Shown here: in pieces, positions 22,323 through 34,689 of the stretch
Numbering within the stretch: position 1 is the stretch's first letter
Layout: each line of letters opens with the position of its first letter
Assembly: GCA_037367405.1 (NCBI GenBank)
Contig: JAZKJV010003122.1
Coordinates: 124,001-188,000 of the forward strand
DNA length: 64,000 nucleotides
Direction: 5' to 3'
Source: Ottelia alismoides
Taxonomy: Eukaryota > Streptophyta > Magnoliopsida > Alismatales > Hydrocharitaceae
Made by a program: the position numbers and the translations under genes
The notes under the pieces: generated by a model
What the model was told of the DNA's origin: nothing
What the model saw: only the letters and a program-made list of their open reading frames with translations
Databases searched by the model: none

Positions 22323-22503
22323 ACATGGGTTGCACCATAGAATGTGTGATGCCTTTTCCAAACCGTAAGCTCCATAGAAAAGACAAAAAAATATTACATA
22401 GAAGCCCCTGGAGAGATGTATAATGACAAGGATACTCTTGGATATTTCTTTATTGCTGAAAGTTTCATGTAACTACTCAATGTTGGGAACGAATTACATC
22501 AGT
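22323..22503. repeat. copy 2 of the ~180-bp dispersed repeat
   Basis: Closely similar to 4578-4756, including 'gtgtgatgccttttccaaacc' and 'gagagatgtataatgacaagg'. It breaks off at 'acatcagtgtagg', where LINE-like plus-strand sequence starts. Confidence 0.6.
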
Positions 22504-22850
22504 GTAGGAGCTCCATGGATGCTTGGGAGTTATTTGGGAATATCATGTCTCTACTGATGGAGTCTCGAGGTTCTGAGAGTCCGTAGGTTCATATTGGCAT
22601 GGTACTAAGGAGCATGCGAGTTGTGTGGCAATGATTTATGCTATTTGATAGGCCAGAAATGGGGTGATCTTTCGGCAAGACCGTTTTTATGGTGAAAATG
22701 TGGTAGGCGCTTGTTGAGAGTTGAAGTGTGTAGTGCACGTCTTTTTCCATGTAATCGACCTGTAATTATTTTTTTGGTGATTAAATGGTGATGTTTTTTT
22801 GGCATACACCTATACGATGGAGGCCCTTTTTCTTTCTAAAAAACTTTTTT
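22504..22850 (+). pseudogene. 3' end of a LINE (fragment)
   Basis: Plus-strand translation gives a broken C-terminal ORF2 tail, with recognisable pieces around 'RNGVIF' and 'FYGEN' that parallel the LINE A tail 'RNSTIF' and 'FYKEN'. It ends in a 3'UTR 'ggcatacacctatacgatgg...ggccctttttctttctaaaaaa'. This tail recurs at 23714-23758 and, weakly, near 24143. Stops are present throughout. It is 5'-truncated, as is usual for LINE copies. Confidence 0.55.
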
Positions 22851-22872
22851 TCATTATTAAATTAGGATTTTA

Positions 22873-23072
22873 TACCCACTTCAGTGGTCTGGTCATAGTG
22901 CAGTGGGCCTACCACCTAGAAGTCTGGGGTTCAAATCTCCCCTTGTGGGGGTTGCGTTAGGTAGCCGACAGCCAGTGCAAAAATAGTCAGATCTTTCATC
23001 ATGGATTTGCGCAAGAATCCATGTAACCGACGCTACTTAAAGTGGGAGAAGGCTTTGCCTTTTTACCTGTTT
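22873..23072 (+). mobile_element. tRNA-derived SINE, 200 bp
   Basis: The element is flanked by a perfect 19-bp target-site duplication, TTATTAAATTAGGATTTTA (22854-22872 and 23073-23091). It contains RNA polymerase III promoter-like boxes: an A-box-like 'tggtcatagtgcagtggg' near 22890-22910 and a B-box-like 'ggttcaaatctcc' near 22928-22940, at normal spacing. It ends in a T-rich 'ctttttacctgttt' tail. There is no coding capacity, and it would depend on LINE enzymes. The perfect TSD suggests a relatively recent insertion. The family name is unknown to me. Confidence 0.85.
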
Positions 23073-23091
23073 TTATTAAATTAGGATTTTA

Positions 23092-23713
23092 AATTAGGGT
23101 GTTATGTTCTGTCCATTAAATTAGGGTCAATAAATTAACTAGAATATGTTACTTTTAATTTCGTATAATTGAGTCTGTTGCAAATTCTATTTCAATTTGA
23201 ATAAGGAGATCGCATATGATCTCCAATTAATTAGTTAATCACTTAAATCGATTAGTTAGTTGGTTAAAATCAATTTAGGAGAGAATTACAATTTATTTTG
23301 ATTTGAAATTTTATGTACTTTATATGTGTAATTCCACCCCTCCTATATAAAGGTATGGTAATTCAATGCTTTAATCAGTTGAAGTTTAAATAAGATTGGT
23401 TATCCATTTCTATTCCTCTCACTTCCCTTCTTCCATGCTATCTCTGCGGTTCTTCTTCTCCAAATCCATCGCATCCGACAAGTCTTCCCTTCTTCCTCCT
23501 TTCAAATGCTTCCCCACCAAATATTTCTACAATCAAAATTATTTTTTCACCGTTTGAATTTCACATTTGCATCAACGTAGTTCAGTTGTTGCTGGTGGGG
23601 ATGCTGCAGTATCATTTCCATTTCAGCCTAATGAGTTGATGCCTCTCTTGCATGTTGTGAAAAAGGGATTCACGGACGACTGGGGAATTTCCAGCTTTAT
23701 GATAAAAAAAACT
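23092..23713 (+). other. possible retrocopied host transcript fragment
   Basis: A TATA-like 'cctatataaagg' lies at about 23342. An ATG at about 23436 opens a 40-codon frame starting MLSLRFFFSKSIASDKSS, which looks like an N-terminal organelle-targeting sequence. A second frame (23567-23700) reads 'AVSFPFQPNELMPLLHVVKK'. I do not recognise the protein. The frames are not joined, and an A-run plus a LINE-type tail follow directly. Confidence 0.3.
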
Positions 23714-23758
23714 TTGGGCAAACACCTATACGGTAGAGGCCCTTTTTCCTTTAAAAAA
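23714..23758 (+). repeat. LINE-type 3' tail
   Basis: 'gggcaaacacctatacggtagaggccctttttcctttaaaaaa' matches the end of the LINE fragment at 22800-22842. It follows an A-run at about 23703-23711. Confidence 0.6.
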
Positions 23759-24168
23759 TGATAAATAAAAGTGTGTCTTCCATTAATTTCTTCATTAGTG
23801 ATCACATTTTATGGTTACTTGATGAAAAGACAAAACGAAATAATGTAATTAAAATACTATGCCGCATAGAGCAGAAATGCCCATCACGAAGTAAAAAAAG
23901 ATATAAAGTGCAGTCTAGCATTTAAAGAAAACCCATAAAAACAATAGATTTAATTGAAGTTATTACTGTTAAAAATTGATATACGTTAACAGACCCTGCT
24001 GCCTGGTAGGACAAGTTAACGTAGGAAATAGAATACATGTTGGGTTCCTGGGACGGCAATAATAAAGTCTCAAAAAGAACCTAAATGATCACATGATTGA
24101 AATTAGGTCCAGTTTGAAGTGAAATTGGGTGGAGTATTTTAAAGCATGCTGGTGTAGGGGCTTCTTTT
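23759..24168. other. no gene seen; AT-rich
   Basis: This stretch follows the donor site of the SHOU4-like coding exon and would be the beginning of its next intron. No exon homologous to the rest of that protein is visible. A weak copy of the LINE-type tail ('ctggtgtaggggcttcttttct') lies near 24150. Confidence 0.5.
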
Positions 24169-24210
24169 CTATAAAAAATGATGGCAGCTAAAGGAAGAAA
24201 GACAGCATAC

Positions 24211-25107
24211 CCCAGAGACTTTAACATACTGTCCGCTTTTGGCAGTTCTGAGTTCAGCATCTGGATGACAGGCTATGAAATCTGTTGCAGCTCTTCTTCC
24301 CCAACAACTGTTCCAAATGAAAAGTGTAGCCACAGAAGCAAACATAATCACAACAACAATCAGAAGTATTGGATTGTGAACGGCGCCAAGGATAAAACCA
24401 GCAGCAATGAAACCCATCACAAATAGCAGTATTACAGACCACAATATTGTCCTCGGAAATCTTCTCTTGAATGAAAATTCATCTTCCTGACTAAGACTAG
24501 TGACAGCCTGATTGTAAGCAACAGATGCGCTCTTTGATTTGAGTGATCCAGTAGAATCCAGAGGACCAGAAAATTTACGTGGGCCACCAGAAGAGTTTAA
24601 TGGCCCCGAAGAGATAGGCCCTGAAGTAATGAGGCCAGTCGTAGGGAGAACTGGTGCAAGTGGTCCAGAATTTTGGCGTGCCATTTGAGTAGCACCTCCA
24701 GATTGAGGACCAGAACACTTTTTTATCGGCTCACCATGTTTGTTTAAAGGTCCAGAACTGGATTTTGACCTATTAGGTGCTGAACCAGGGACTCCAGAAG
24801 AAGCAGGCCCGCAAGAATAGCTAGATCGACCACCTCCACCAGCATTAATTGGTCCAGAGTGTGAAGCACCACCACCAAGGGATCCAGTTCGAGTTGGTGC
24901 ATTCGAAATAGGACCAGATTTTCTTGTCTTGGAATGCTCCCCATGAATGTCAAACATCTTCCCAAGTTCACCAGATTTTTTTATATCTCCGCCAGTATAA
25001 GGCATGGCCACAGAACTTGTTACCACAGGCTTTTCCTTGGGCTGCTCAGGTCGGCCAGAAACATACAGGCCATTGCTGAGCTGATGAGAAGGGAATCTGG
25101 ATCCCAT
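24211..25107 (-). CDS. SHOU4/SHOU4-like membrane protein, first coding exon (299 codons)
   Basis: Translation from 25107 starts MGSRFPSHQLSNGLYVSGRP and continues with 'AMPYTGGDIKKSGELGKMFD'. This is the very conserved N-terminus of the plant SHOU4/SHOU4L family (Arabidopsis At1g78880 and At1g16860), which is known to limit delivery of cellulose synthase complexes to the plasma membrane. Residues 60-190 are low-complexity with many SGP(I/L) repeats. Two membrane segments lie at about 220-241 and 245-266. The exon ends after 'YVKVSG' at a donor GTATGC (24210). The family protein continues for roughly another 170 residues, none of which I find to the left. I chose this ATG over the upstream in-frame one (25143) because family members begin MGSRFPS or similar. 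There is no internal stop, so the exon itself looks functional. Confidence 0.9.
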
Positions 25108-25171
25108 CTGACCAGTTTGAAACCTCTCGCCAAAAATATGCAATGTGTCCCTCGCAATTTAGCTATTTCAG

Positions 25172-26243
25172 CTGCATACACTTCAAGCCAATGGCAAGAG
25201 GGCAATGTCACCAATAAGTTTTACTTATCCGCAATTACAAAAAATGTAGTTGGAAATAAGAACACCTCACTGTTAATGAGAAGTTCACAGATGAAACCGC
25301 AAGGCAAATCACCAGACAGCCTGCAAGGTACCAATCAAAACGACATAATTAGTAAGATTGCATTTGAATGGAATCCCATTGCAAGAAACTAAGTTGACAT
25401 GTAGCTCTAAATCTATAATTATACATGGAAAAGAACAAGATATATTAGGATAATTTGAAAGATACAGACTTCAGCATATCTAAAAAGAGGAAGGCAAAAA
25501 AGTAAGTGAATTTTCACCCAATTTTGCAGATCGTAAAACGAATTAAAGAACCACGGCTAACACAGATCTAACATTCTCCCAACATATGGAGCTCAAACAG
25601 GACAAGTAAGATTGCTTTTGCACCACTCAATAACTATACTTCCTGCTTCTACAAGCGGGAGAGAAGGGGGGGGATATTTAGGCCCGTGTGAGGGGCCTGT
25701 AATTTGAACATTTGTCAGACATAAGCGGATGTTCAAAATGGTTAAAGATATGGCGCACGTGTGAACAATCGTACCCATATCTTCGATATGTGAAAAAAAT
25801 AGAGTGCAGAGTTCTCCCAATTCCTGAACTTTTTAAGATTTGGGGCTACAACTCAACTCCCATTCGAAAATATCCTGACACCCCACTAAGATCCCAAACA
25901 GGATGCTAGTAAAGATCACGGATCTGCAGTATGTGTCCCCGCAGACACTAAAGAATTTAAGAATCCACATTGTTTGCACAAAGCAAAGCCCGGATGCAGA
26001 ATCACTTCCCTCCAAGAATCCAAATTTCAAAGATTTCCAAAATCAGAAACTTCCGCAGTTAAAAGATCCACGAAGCAGCCGCCAAGACACACCATTTGCA
26101 TCAGGGAGCCGGATCGAAATAAACGAAGGCCACAATGCAAAATCGCAAATTAAGTCGAGAGGCGGGTGGAATGCGGCAGATCTAGACGAAAGATGAACAG
26201 ATCCGAAGCTAGAGGAGGAGAAAGAGAGCGCGTGGTTTCGTAC
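25172..26243 (-). other. 5'UTR intron of the SHOU4-like gene (predicted)
   Basis: On the minus strand a donor CTTAG|GTACGA lies at 26243 and an acceptor TGTATGCAG|C at 25172. This leaves a short UTR piece (25108-25171) before the ATG. The sequence between is AT-rich without coding. An alternative acceptor ends directly at the ATG (25108). A leader intron here is an inference from splice motifs alone. Confidence 0.5.
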
Positions 26244-26400
26244 CTAAGGAGGGCAATGGGGGAGAGATGAGCAGCGTGGAGGAGCGGCACTTCAGCGGGT
26301 GTGTGGCTTCTTTGATGGAGTAGTGGAGTGAAGATCAGAAGGGAAGGAGAAAGATCTCTTTTTCCACCGTCTCGGGGCCTACTTGAAAGGGAAAATGTTT
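26244..26400 (-). promoter_or_regulatory. 5'UTR exon / promoter-proximal region of the SHOU4-like gene
   Basis: The minus strand is CT-rich ('tctccttcccttctgatcttcactccac', 'ctcatctctcccccattgcc'), typical of plant leader exons with pyrimidine patches. No convincing TATA box is seen just upstream (26400-26500). The transcription start is therefore approximate. Confidence 0.4.
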
Positions 26401-26758
26401 TCTTCGTGTAAGTTCGACGCTTTCTTTAGTAGTAAATCACATTCTGCCATCTATAGCTTCTTCTCCAATTCCATCTCCTTTTGCACGTCAAGGAAGGTAA
26501 TATTCGTCGGCAGTTGAGTCCAGATATTTGAGAGGGCACAAGATCAAGTATTATAGATGTTCCGATTGACGTAAAGTAGAAGCCCGCATTTGATATGGTG
26601 AACTGTAGACGGTCCGAGGTTCAAGTATACCGGTTATATTATCTGAATTGCGTAAATGCTGATTATATTGATAGTCTTCCATGTTTCCCGTAATTGTTCA
26701 CAAGATTTGAAAACCAATAAATAACTAAAAGTTCTTATTATTACCAATGTTTTCTTGT

Positions 26759-27096
26759 GGGCTGTTTCATTTGAGGAATAAGAAGGTATATTCTCCCTTC
26801 ATAGATGGTCAGCATTTTTTATTTTGAGGTCCAAATGAGAATTATGATTTCCCTCACTATTCCTCCTTCATAGGCTTTTCCCACAAAAAAATATAAATAA
26901 CTACTACTTATCTAACATCTTATCTAACATAATCCTCTTATCTCTCCTTATCCCCCCATTCCTATCAAATAGAGAATAACAAATAACTACCAATTATCCC
27001 TTATTATTTCTCATTATCATCTCCCTTCAATCGAAAAAAATAGTATACTATCCATTCTTATCCCTTTGTCTTATTCCTCTACCAAATGGTCTAAGG
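26759..27096. mobile_element. candidate MITE (PIF/Harbinger-like)
   Basis: The left end 'gggctgtttcatttgaggaataagaagg' and the reverse complement of the right end 'accatttggtagaggaataagac' resemble each other. Both resemble the GGG(C)CTGTTTGGTA...GGAATAAG ends of Harbinger-type MITEs. The ~340-bp length and AT-rich, non-coding interior fit. A clear 3-bp TTA/TAA duplication at both sides is not seen. It lies about 400 bp upstream of the SHOU4-like leader. Confidence 0.4.
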
Positions 27097-30000
27097 AAAC
27101 CATTCATTGTGCAGATTTTTTTGGCAATAGATATTAAAAGGGTCACAATATCGTCAAAGGGGTAAAAATAAGGTGGTATGCATGTAAGGAAATATGAACT
27201 GTATAATCTCTCAAAGGATCATATAAATTCATAGTTTCTGAACCGAGAAATGAAGCACGCTCATGATATATTGGGGGTCACAATGATGTAATCCGCTGCC
27301 ATCTTGTTTATGAAACAAAACAAGAATTTGAGAAAATTAATATATGCTTTTTGGAAAACATACTATTGGTATTATCATCTAGTAGTCGATGGAGAAATCT
27401 ATTGGTAACCCTTGAAGGAGACATCCAAACATGAGTTTGAACGTCTGGTTTAATCGAAGTCTTACGTTTTGTAGGATGCTTGTGTATTAAAAACACTCTA
27501 GGTTGATGCGATCATAATAGATTGTATACCATGACACTTCCATTCTGAAGGAATGATGAAATAATGTGGATATTAGGGATTCTGCTTTGTGGCTAAATGA
27601 GTGAGATGTAATTGGATCAAATCTCAATTCATAGAACTCGTTTCTAGATCAAAGAGTTGGAAATTGATCTGAAATGGTTCGATGTCAATTGAAGAAATAA
27701 TTCAAAAAATGTTTGATTGGAATTTTCTAAAGAGGTTTAAACCCTAATATAAGATGTAAATCTAATTTTTCAAGTACGTAGTATACAAGTTTATATAGTT
27801 GCTATGGCATTATCTTCAAGTATCTATGAATATTGTTCGTGAATTCTAATTGGATTATGTCTCATACATTGAGATATCAAACAACAAGATAATAATTGTT
27901 ATTATCAGTGATAATTTTGTATGAAAATCTGTGAATATGATTCACATTATTGACATTGATTAATATGGATAGAGATCCATCATAATTAATATTAATATAA
28001 ATATGATTCATATTTAACTAGAACATATGTGAATATGATTTACATAATTGAATAAATGTAAATTGATTTTCTTTTATGGACTAATGAATTGTATTCATTT
28101 TTTGTTGGATGATTTTATAATTTCCCTATAATGGTTAGTGGAAATTAATTATTTGATGAAATAGTTAATTCCATAATTTATTAGCTGTGAGAAAATGAAT
28201 TAGTTAAAAGGAGAAATTGAAGAGATGAATTTCTCTTCAATATCTCAGGTGGAGAGAAAATCAAGAAGAAAATCATTTTCTCTTGTTTTTCTCTTCTTTA
28301 GTCGTTAATTCAAAACTCTAGTCATGATTCTAATAGAATTGAAATTTTCTTCTTTCCTTAGAAATTAAAACTAATTAGAGGTGGGGTAGAGAGACTTTCT
28401 CTCCGATCAACTATCATGGACAACCATACATGGAGTAGGATTCCATAATGGTTGTCCATAGATCTATAAAAGTAGGGTGTGGGTCCTCTTGTCTAATAAC
28501 TTAAGAATTGAACTGAGTTGTATATCCATCTTAAAGTGATCTCTAGTCCTAAGGAGAAAGAGAAGAAAATAATAGAGAATTGTTCTCATTATTTTCCTTG
28601 GTTGTTACCCCATATACTTCATAAATCGCCTTGACCGTTCACCATTATAGCTACTTGACTTCTTTTTGTTGGCTCGGCCAATTTTAAGAAGGTCTATCTT
28701 CTTCTCCATGCTTCATGTATGAGTAGAAGGACTCGATTTCGTGTGACAAAATCAGGAGGAAGAAATCATTCGTGGACAACTTGGTGGAGAGGACATCACA
28801 ATTTTGCATGAAATATCACGACTCATCACCGTACCTACAAGTACAAACGTTTGTTGAATCGAACTTGACTCAGGGGGTCTCTTTTTAGAGACTCGTGCAG
28901 CAAAAGGTATTCTTCAATACTTTTGTGATATTGTGAAATAGTACGTAAATTGTTTTCATTACCACATGATTTCACATTTACCCATCTTTTATGGTTATAT
29001 GATTGCATCAGTGTTCAAATGATGAATATCATATTTTTACAAATTTGATTCATTCATTTCATGTTTCTGTGATGTGTGAGGTTTAACCTCTCTTCAGAGT
29101 TGATGAGGAGGATGAATATTGCTTCTTCTTTACTTCAGGCGAGACTTTACTTGGGTGTTCACGAACTCAGAATAATCATTGGTTCATTAAGTCATGTTGA
29201 TGTTATGTCTCATTATCATCTAGTCGTTCTCTTGTGTCTTATTGAATAGGAGGGAGAATGGATCTATCATCTCCCGCTGGCTAAATGACTTGTTGGGATA
29301 AGGTGGTATCTTTAATAATACCAAGTTTGATCATAGTAAGAGGGGTTAGGTCATACGTGAGGAGGAACGTAGCCCTAGATATAAGGGTTTGGAGTAGGTA
29401 GGAAAAGGCTACGCTAAATAGTAGGTGGAAGTTGTGGAAGGATGTTATCAGTCTCTCTACTGAAATGTGCGGTCTCAATATTGAAAGGCTTAACTCTAGT
29501 CATAATAAGTGGGTCATCGGGTTAAGGAACACTAAAGTGGTGTAGAACATGGGGGACAAGGATACTTAAAGAGATGTGGTGAGAGAGAGCAGTGGAGAGA
29601 ATAGATAAAAGATAGCGACACCAATTGAATGGGCGATGGTTCGCAAAGGTGTAGATCAAAACAAACATGTCATTGGTGGCATACGAGAAGTTGGTTATCG
29701 TGTTCCCAAAGTTCCAAGAAAATACATTGTTGAGGCCTAGTAAGGGTCTTGAAAATAAGGTGCAATATGAGGAAGTCCTGCAACGAGAGCCTACATAATA
29801 AGGAGTTCTTCATGACAATTATCATGAAATATGCATGTCAAATGATCACTAATGGTTGGACCCTAATTAGAATGACCACGAATGTGACCAATCACCAAAG
29901 CATCCACTACAAAGGTGTGATTATGTATGTAAGTACAAATACAATATCATGTGGAAGAGTCATCAATATCTTGAACATTCATGCAACTCCACGAAATGGT

Positions 30001-31273
30001 GGAACGAACTAGAGTCAACTAGAGAACCTCTCAAACCATGGTAGAAGGTTTGATCAAAGAAGTGATACATCTTATCTGACAAAAGAGATCAAAATAGGCA
30101 GGGAAATGGTCAAAGAAAGTCGATGAATGAATAGGATGACAAGTTGAGAGTTAGAGGCTCGAGTAGTGAAGGAATCTATCATGAAAGGTGGAGTATTGAG
30201 GCCCACTAGTAGAGGTCTGACCACAAACAGATCTCTTGGGTGCCATATGTGAAGGTTTCGGTGAGGAGAAGAATTCCTATAACACAAAACAATAAAATCG
30301 AACATTACAAGCCCTTGAACCCATCAAAAGAACGAAGAGAAACCATAACTAATTAAGCAATACCCAAACACATCAGTTGACCAATCAACGAAAGCTTCTG
30401 ATTATCAGCACTTGATCAACTATCCAAACACAACATATGACTTGGTTTATCGTGTAGAGGTTGGAGGTTAGGGTTTTTGGATTTTATTTCGAGTTTTGGA
30501 GAGAAACAATTAAGTAAGTTCTTATGGGATGATGAGTATGTATAGAACTGGTTGGGGTCGATTTTGAAGGGGTAGGTTAGAGTTAATTGAAGAGATTTGA
30601 TATTGCGAGAATTCTAAGTATAAGAAGTCACTAATTCTAAGTTTCAGACTTGATCCAGTGTCCAAATGAGATATCTGAGCACTCTATCTTATATTACTCA
30701 TCGAGACCTTCCCTACGAGCCTAAGAACATTGAATTCCGAGTCCATGTGAGGAAGTTATGGGGAAAATGCGACCGATTTACAGCTTTCCAACCCAAAACC
30801 GAATCTAGATTCGTTTAGGCTCAAGCCTTTAAAAAGATGCCTGCCCCTAAGTGGTCTGTCTAAACAAAGCACTTGGCCTCAACGAAGCTCCATCCCCTTC
30901 ACTTGATCTCCACCATCGGAGATATTTTTGGCGGCCAATCGAATATCTGAGGGTACATGGAGTCGCATAGTGGGCGTAGAACTATGCTAAACATCATGAA
31001 ATAACCGTTCAAGTGAGGGTACTATCGTAGGGGACGATCTCAAGGTATGGCTTGTTGTCGGATTCATGATGTTTTTATACCATTAGATTAAGGCAGATGT
31101 CCACTACCTATTGTCAAGGTTTTCATCGCATTTTGAAGTGGTTTTGGCCGCGACAAGAAACTTATCGCATCACATTTTCAAATTTTTCAGCAAATCCTTG
31201 GCCTGCATGTGTGATCCAAGCATATTTTCGTGATGTGGGTGTTAGTAGGAATACAATGGTGTAGTCAGATCGG
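27097..31273. other. no gene supported; old LTR-like, AT-rich DNA
   Basis: No frame shows a recognisable protein family. 28380-28960 has LTR-like features on the plus strand: a TATA-like 'atctataaaagtaggg' at about 28464 followed by a long leader. 30420-30850 looks like an LTR of chromovirus type on the minus strand ('gaccttccctacgagcctaag...ccgagtccatgtgaggaagttatg'). Neither has verifiable ends, so I leave them unassigned. Confidence 0.4.
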
Positions 31274-32740
31274 TGATGAATATGCATTTCATCATTTTTA
31301 TTCATTTATTTAGCTTAAAATCCCTTGTAAAACACTTGTAAAATCACTAAATTCATTCTGTTACTAACTTTGCTCCTTGTGTAAATATTGTATGTTTATC
31401 ACTATTTTAACCTAAAAAATAAATAAATGAATAAAAGAAAAATAAATAAAATAAAAGACTGTATATATGCAATAGATACAGGTTGAATCAGACCGCGACA
31501 GAAGGTCAAGACTTGACCTGATCGGCAACGAATAAAATAGGGAGAGATAAGGCCTAAAATCCAGAAAATTCATTATCACTTCTATATATGCATCACTTGT
31601 ACAATATTGTCCATATTACACATTCTTTCATTAATTTATTCATTACCAAGTCCTTTGTAAATAGGAACTATTTCTTCTTGAATTTGTGAATAAAATTCTT
31701 TTGTAAATAATAAAAATAATTACAACACAATTTTATATATATTTTATAAATAACAACACTCTCAAAAAGCCACAAAGTACAAACTTGCAAGATCAATATA
31801 TGTTCCATTGAGACTCCAAATTCATCAAACTCACTTTCATCGTACTCCAAATTAAATTATTTTTAAAATGGAGGTGATTTCATAAACTTCAGAGTTAAGG
31901 TGCGAAATGTGGCCAATTGGGGTACTATTGTATAAGATACTTATATACACTATGTATATTATTTAATTATTTATATTCTTGTGCATACTTGTGAATATTG
32001 TATTTTTTATTAATTTTTAATATTGTATTTAACTCATATAAAATAAAAATAAAAATCACAAAATCAAATATCAACAAAAAATAAAATCATATATATTATA
32101 TATATTGTATATGTATCACCATGTATATACAGTACTTATACCTATTTAAATACCTAAAAAATTGATTCTTAAAATTCAAATAAAAATACCATTAGAACCC
32201 TTGTAAAATAATATAAATAAATAAAATATTAAAGTATCTAAATTTGTATAATTAAGTAAATTAAAAATCAAAATATTGTATATATAGGTATACATATCTA
32301 CAAATAATACCTTGTATATTTTTAACCCTTGTATATACATTATTTAATTAGTTAAAAATCAATAAAATAACTTTATTTTATTCTTAACATTTTTCATTTA
32401 CATCGTTTAATTAAATAAATTCATTTTCAATTTTTTAAATTGATTTATTTAATCTTTTTATTGATTTGTTGTCATTTTCTCTAACTTATCTTTTTCCGCC
32501 GTGCGTTCTGGTTGGTCGATCCGAGTTGTTGACCCGGATTAACTGCTCAATCGGTGCCCCTTCTCCCACTACCTCGCGTTCTGCCCGCTCTTCACCTAAT
32601 TTTCCCACACACCTCTTCCAATAACTGCCCTCGACTCCTTCTCCGCGCTTTCAGCCCAGTCATTCATCTCCATCGCTATCCCTTCATATCTGCCAACCGT
32701 GCCTATGATCTTGCCCATTTTTAAATCGATGGCATTCATC

Positions 32741-32750
32741 CTATAAATAG
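32741..32750 (+). promoter_or_regulatory. LTR TATA box
   Basis: 'ctataaatag' lies in the same context as the TATA boxes of the element A LTR (49325-49332, minus) and the element B LTR (53778-53786, minus). It would be the polymerase II start region of the LTR. Confidence 0.5.
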
Positions 32751-34689
32751 ACATCTTCCACCTCCGGCGAGGGTTTGATCCAACTTTGGCCCCATCCGAG
32801 ATCGAGTGACAGGGGATAGTCTCCCGTGACAGAGGAGTTGTCCTCCAATCGGGAGTGTGAGTAGGAGTGCAAATGTCGTGTAGTTCTTCGCCACCACCGT
32901 AGATCGAGGCGATATCTTCCCTTCTTCCATTCCTTAGGTAATTTAGGTCTTGTAGTTTTGATTCTGTGTTCATTTTCGCTTGATTTCCATTAAATAGCTC
33001 GGATTAGGTCTTCATCTTCAACCTATGATCTACACTATCGGAGGAGCTCCGATCATCCAAATCATTCCCTGACCTCGCTAACACATCCGCCTTGCCCTTC
33101 TCCAGCTTTCCACCCTCTGCCCACCTTCAGATCATCCCAGTTCTAAAGCTCGGTCTCCTCTCCGAACATACTTCACTGGAGACCCCCATCCAGCCACCAT
33201 CTTATATGTTTTTTTTACCTAACTTCTTAGCCGGAGGATGCCTCCGAGCATAATCTATCAATTGCATGTCGAAGGAGCTCCAGAGATAGCGTAAAGATAA
33301 AAAATCAAGACTAGAGCAGGTTCTTGGAGCATCATATTTCATCACCTTCCAGAATGACTATCTGGTGGTTTCACGTCGATCCAAGGTGCACACCAGACGT
33401 GGAACCCAAGGAGATTTGATCTGAGTCCGATTAGAGCGAACCAGAGTTAAGACCAGGGAGATCCAGCCAAATCAAACTCGACAGGAAAGACCCTCTTCCT
33501 AGTTCTTCCAAGGATTCCCAGCCCCAGCGCCACACGATCAAGAACATTCGCCCCGGTTGTAATCATGGCCGTCCATATTGCCCCAAATCTGAGCTGCGAG
33601 ACCCATCATCTAGATATGATCGAAGCCCTTCATGCACGAGCAATTGTCTGTCGTTAGATCCAAGCTGTAGTGCGTCTGAGCCGTCCGAGGTGCCACGTAT
33701 TTAAAGGGTATATTTGTGCCTTTACCCCTGCCTTTATTTCATTTTCAAATAAGTCCATGTATGGATACATGTTCGCTTGTAATAACTTGAACATTTGCAT
33801 TGTTACCCTTCATCTTTATTTTAATTGCATTTAAGTCATGCTTGAACTGTAAAGCATGATTGGCACGTGCATTTTAGGTTATTTGCAATAAATGGTCTGT
33901 AGTTTTGAGTTATTATTTGAACCCTGGATTTATTTTATTTACATTTAACTCCAATCCAACGAGGCACGCGTGCTTTGGCATGCAATTCTTAGCAAATTTA
34001 CACAAAACACCTTGCATTTATTTCTGTTGTTATTGTTTAGTATTAAAACTTTAAATAACTACATATATACCTCTGCAAGTCTGCATCTATTTTGCTTATT
34101 AAAAATTAAATAAAAAATATCAAAACATCATTAAAAATTCCACAAAATTTCATCTAGCTTCATGTTACATCTATCTTGCATCCACAATTTGTATTTTGCA
34201 TTTTCATTACTTTATTATTTAAAAAATTAAAAAACAGTCCCTAAAGTCCTTGCTTCTAATTGAAACTCAATAAAAATATACAAATTGTATAAAAAATTCA
34301 AAAAAACTTATTTATTTCTTTTGATTTATTTTAGGTTATGTATACTTTTAACATTTTTATTCTTCATAAAAACCATAAAAACATAAAATCTCTCAAAAGT
34401 ATAAAAAATCATAAAAATTCATTTAAAAATAAAAAATCATAAAATCCCTCTTTGGAAAATACAAAAAAAATTCATATTGTATGTATATCATCTATTTTTG
34501 ACCTTATTTGTTATTTTAAAATCCAAAAACCCATTTTATTCTCTATTTATTTCATTCTCTATTTTTGATTTATTCAAAGGCGTTAAAATTTTGGAAAATC
34601 TGAAAAATAACAAAAATATTACAAAATTATCAAAAATCTAAAATTAATTTTAGTTTAATTTTCTGATTATTTTGGTACATTTGAAAAAT

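Noticed and set aside
24178..24426. Plus-strand frame opposite the SHOU4-like exon
   Set aside because: It is antisense to a clearly conserved coding exon.
32596..32973. A 125-codon minus-strand frame
   Set aside because: It lies inside the plus-strand LTR around its TATA box; no known protein.
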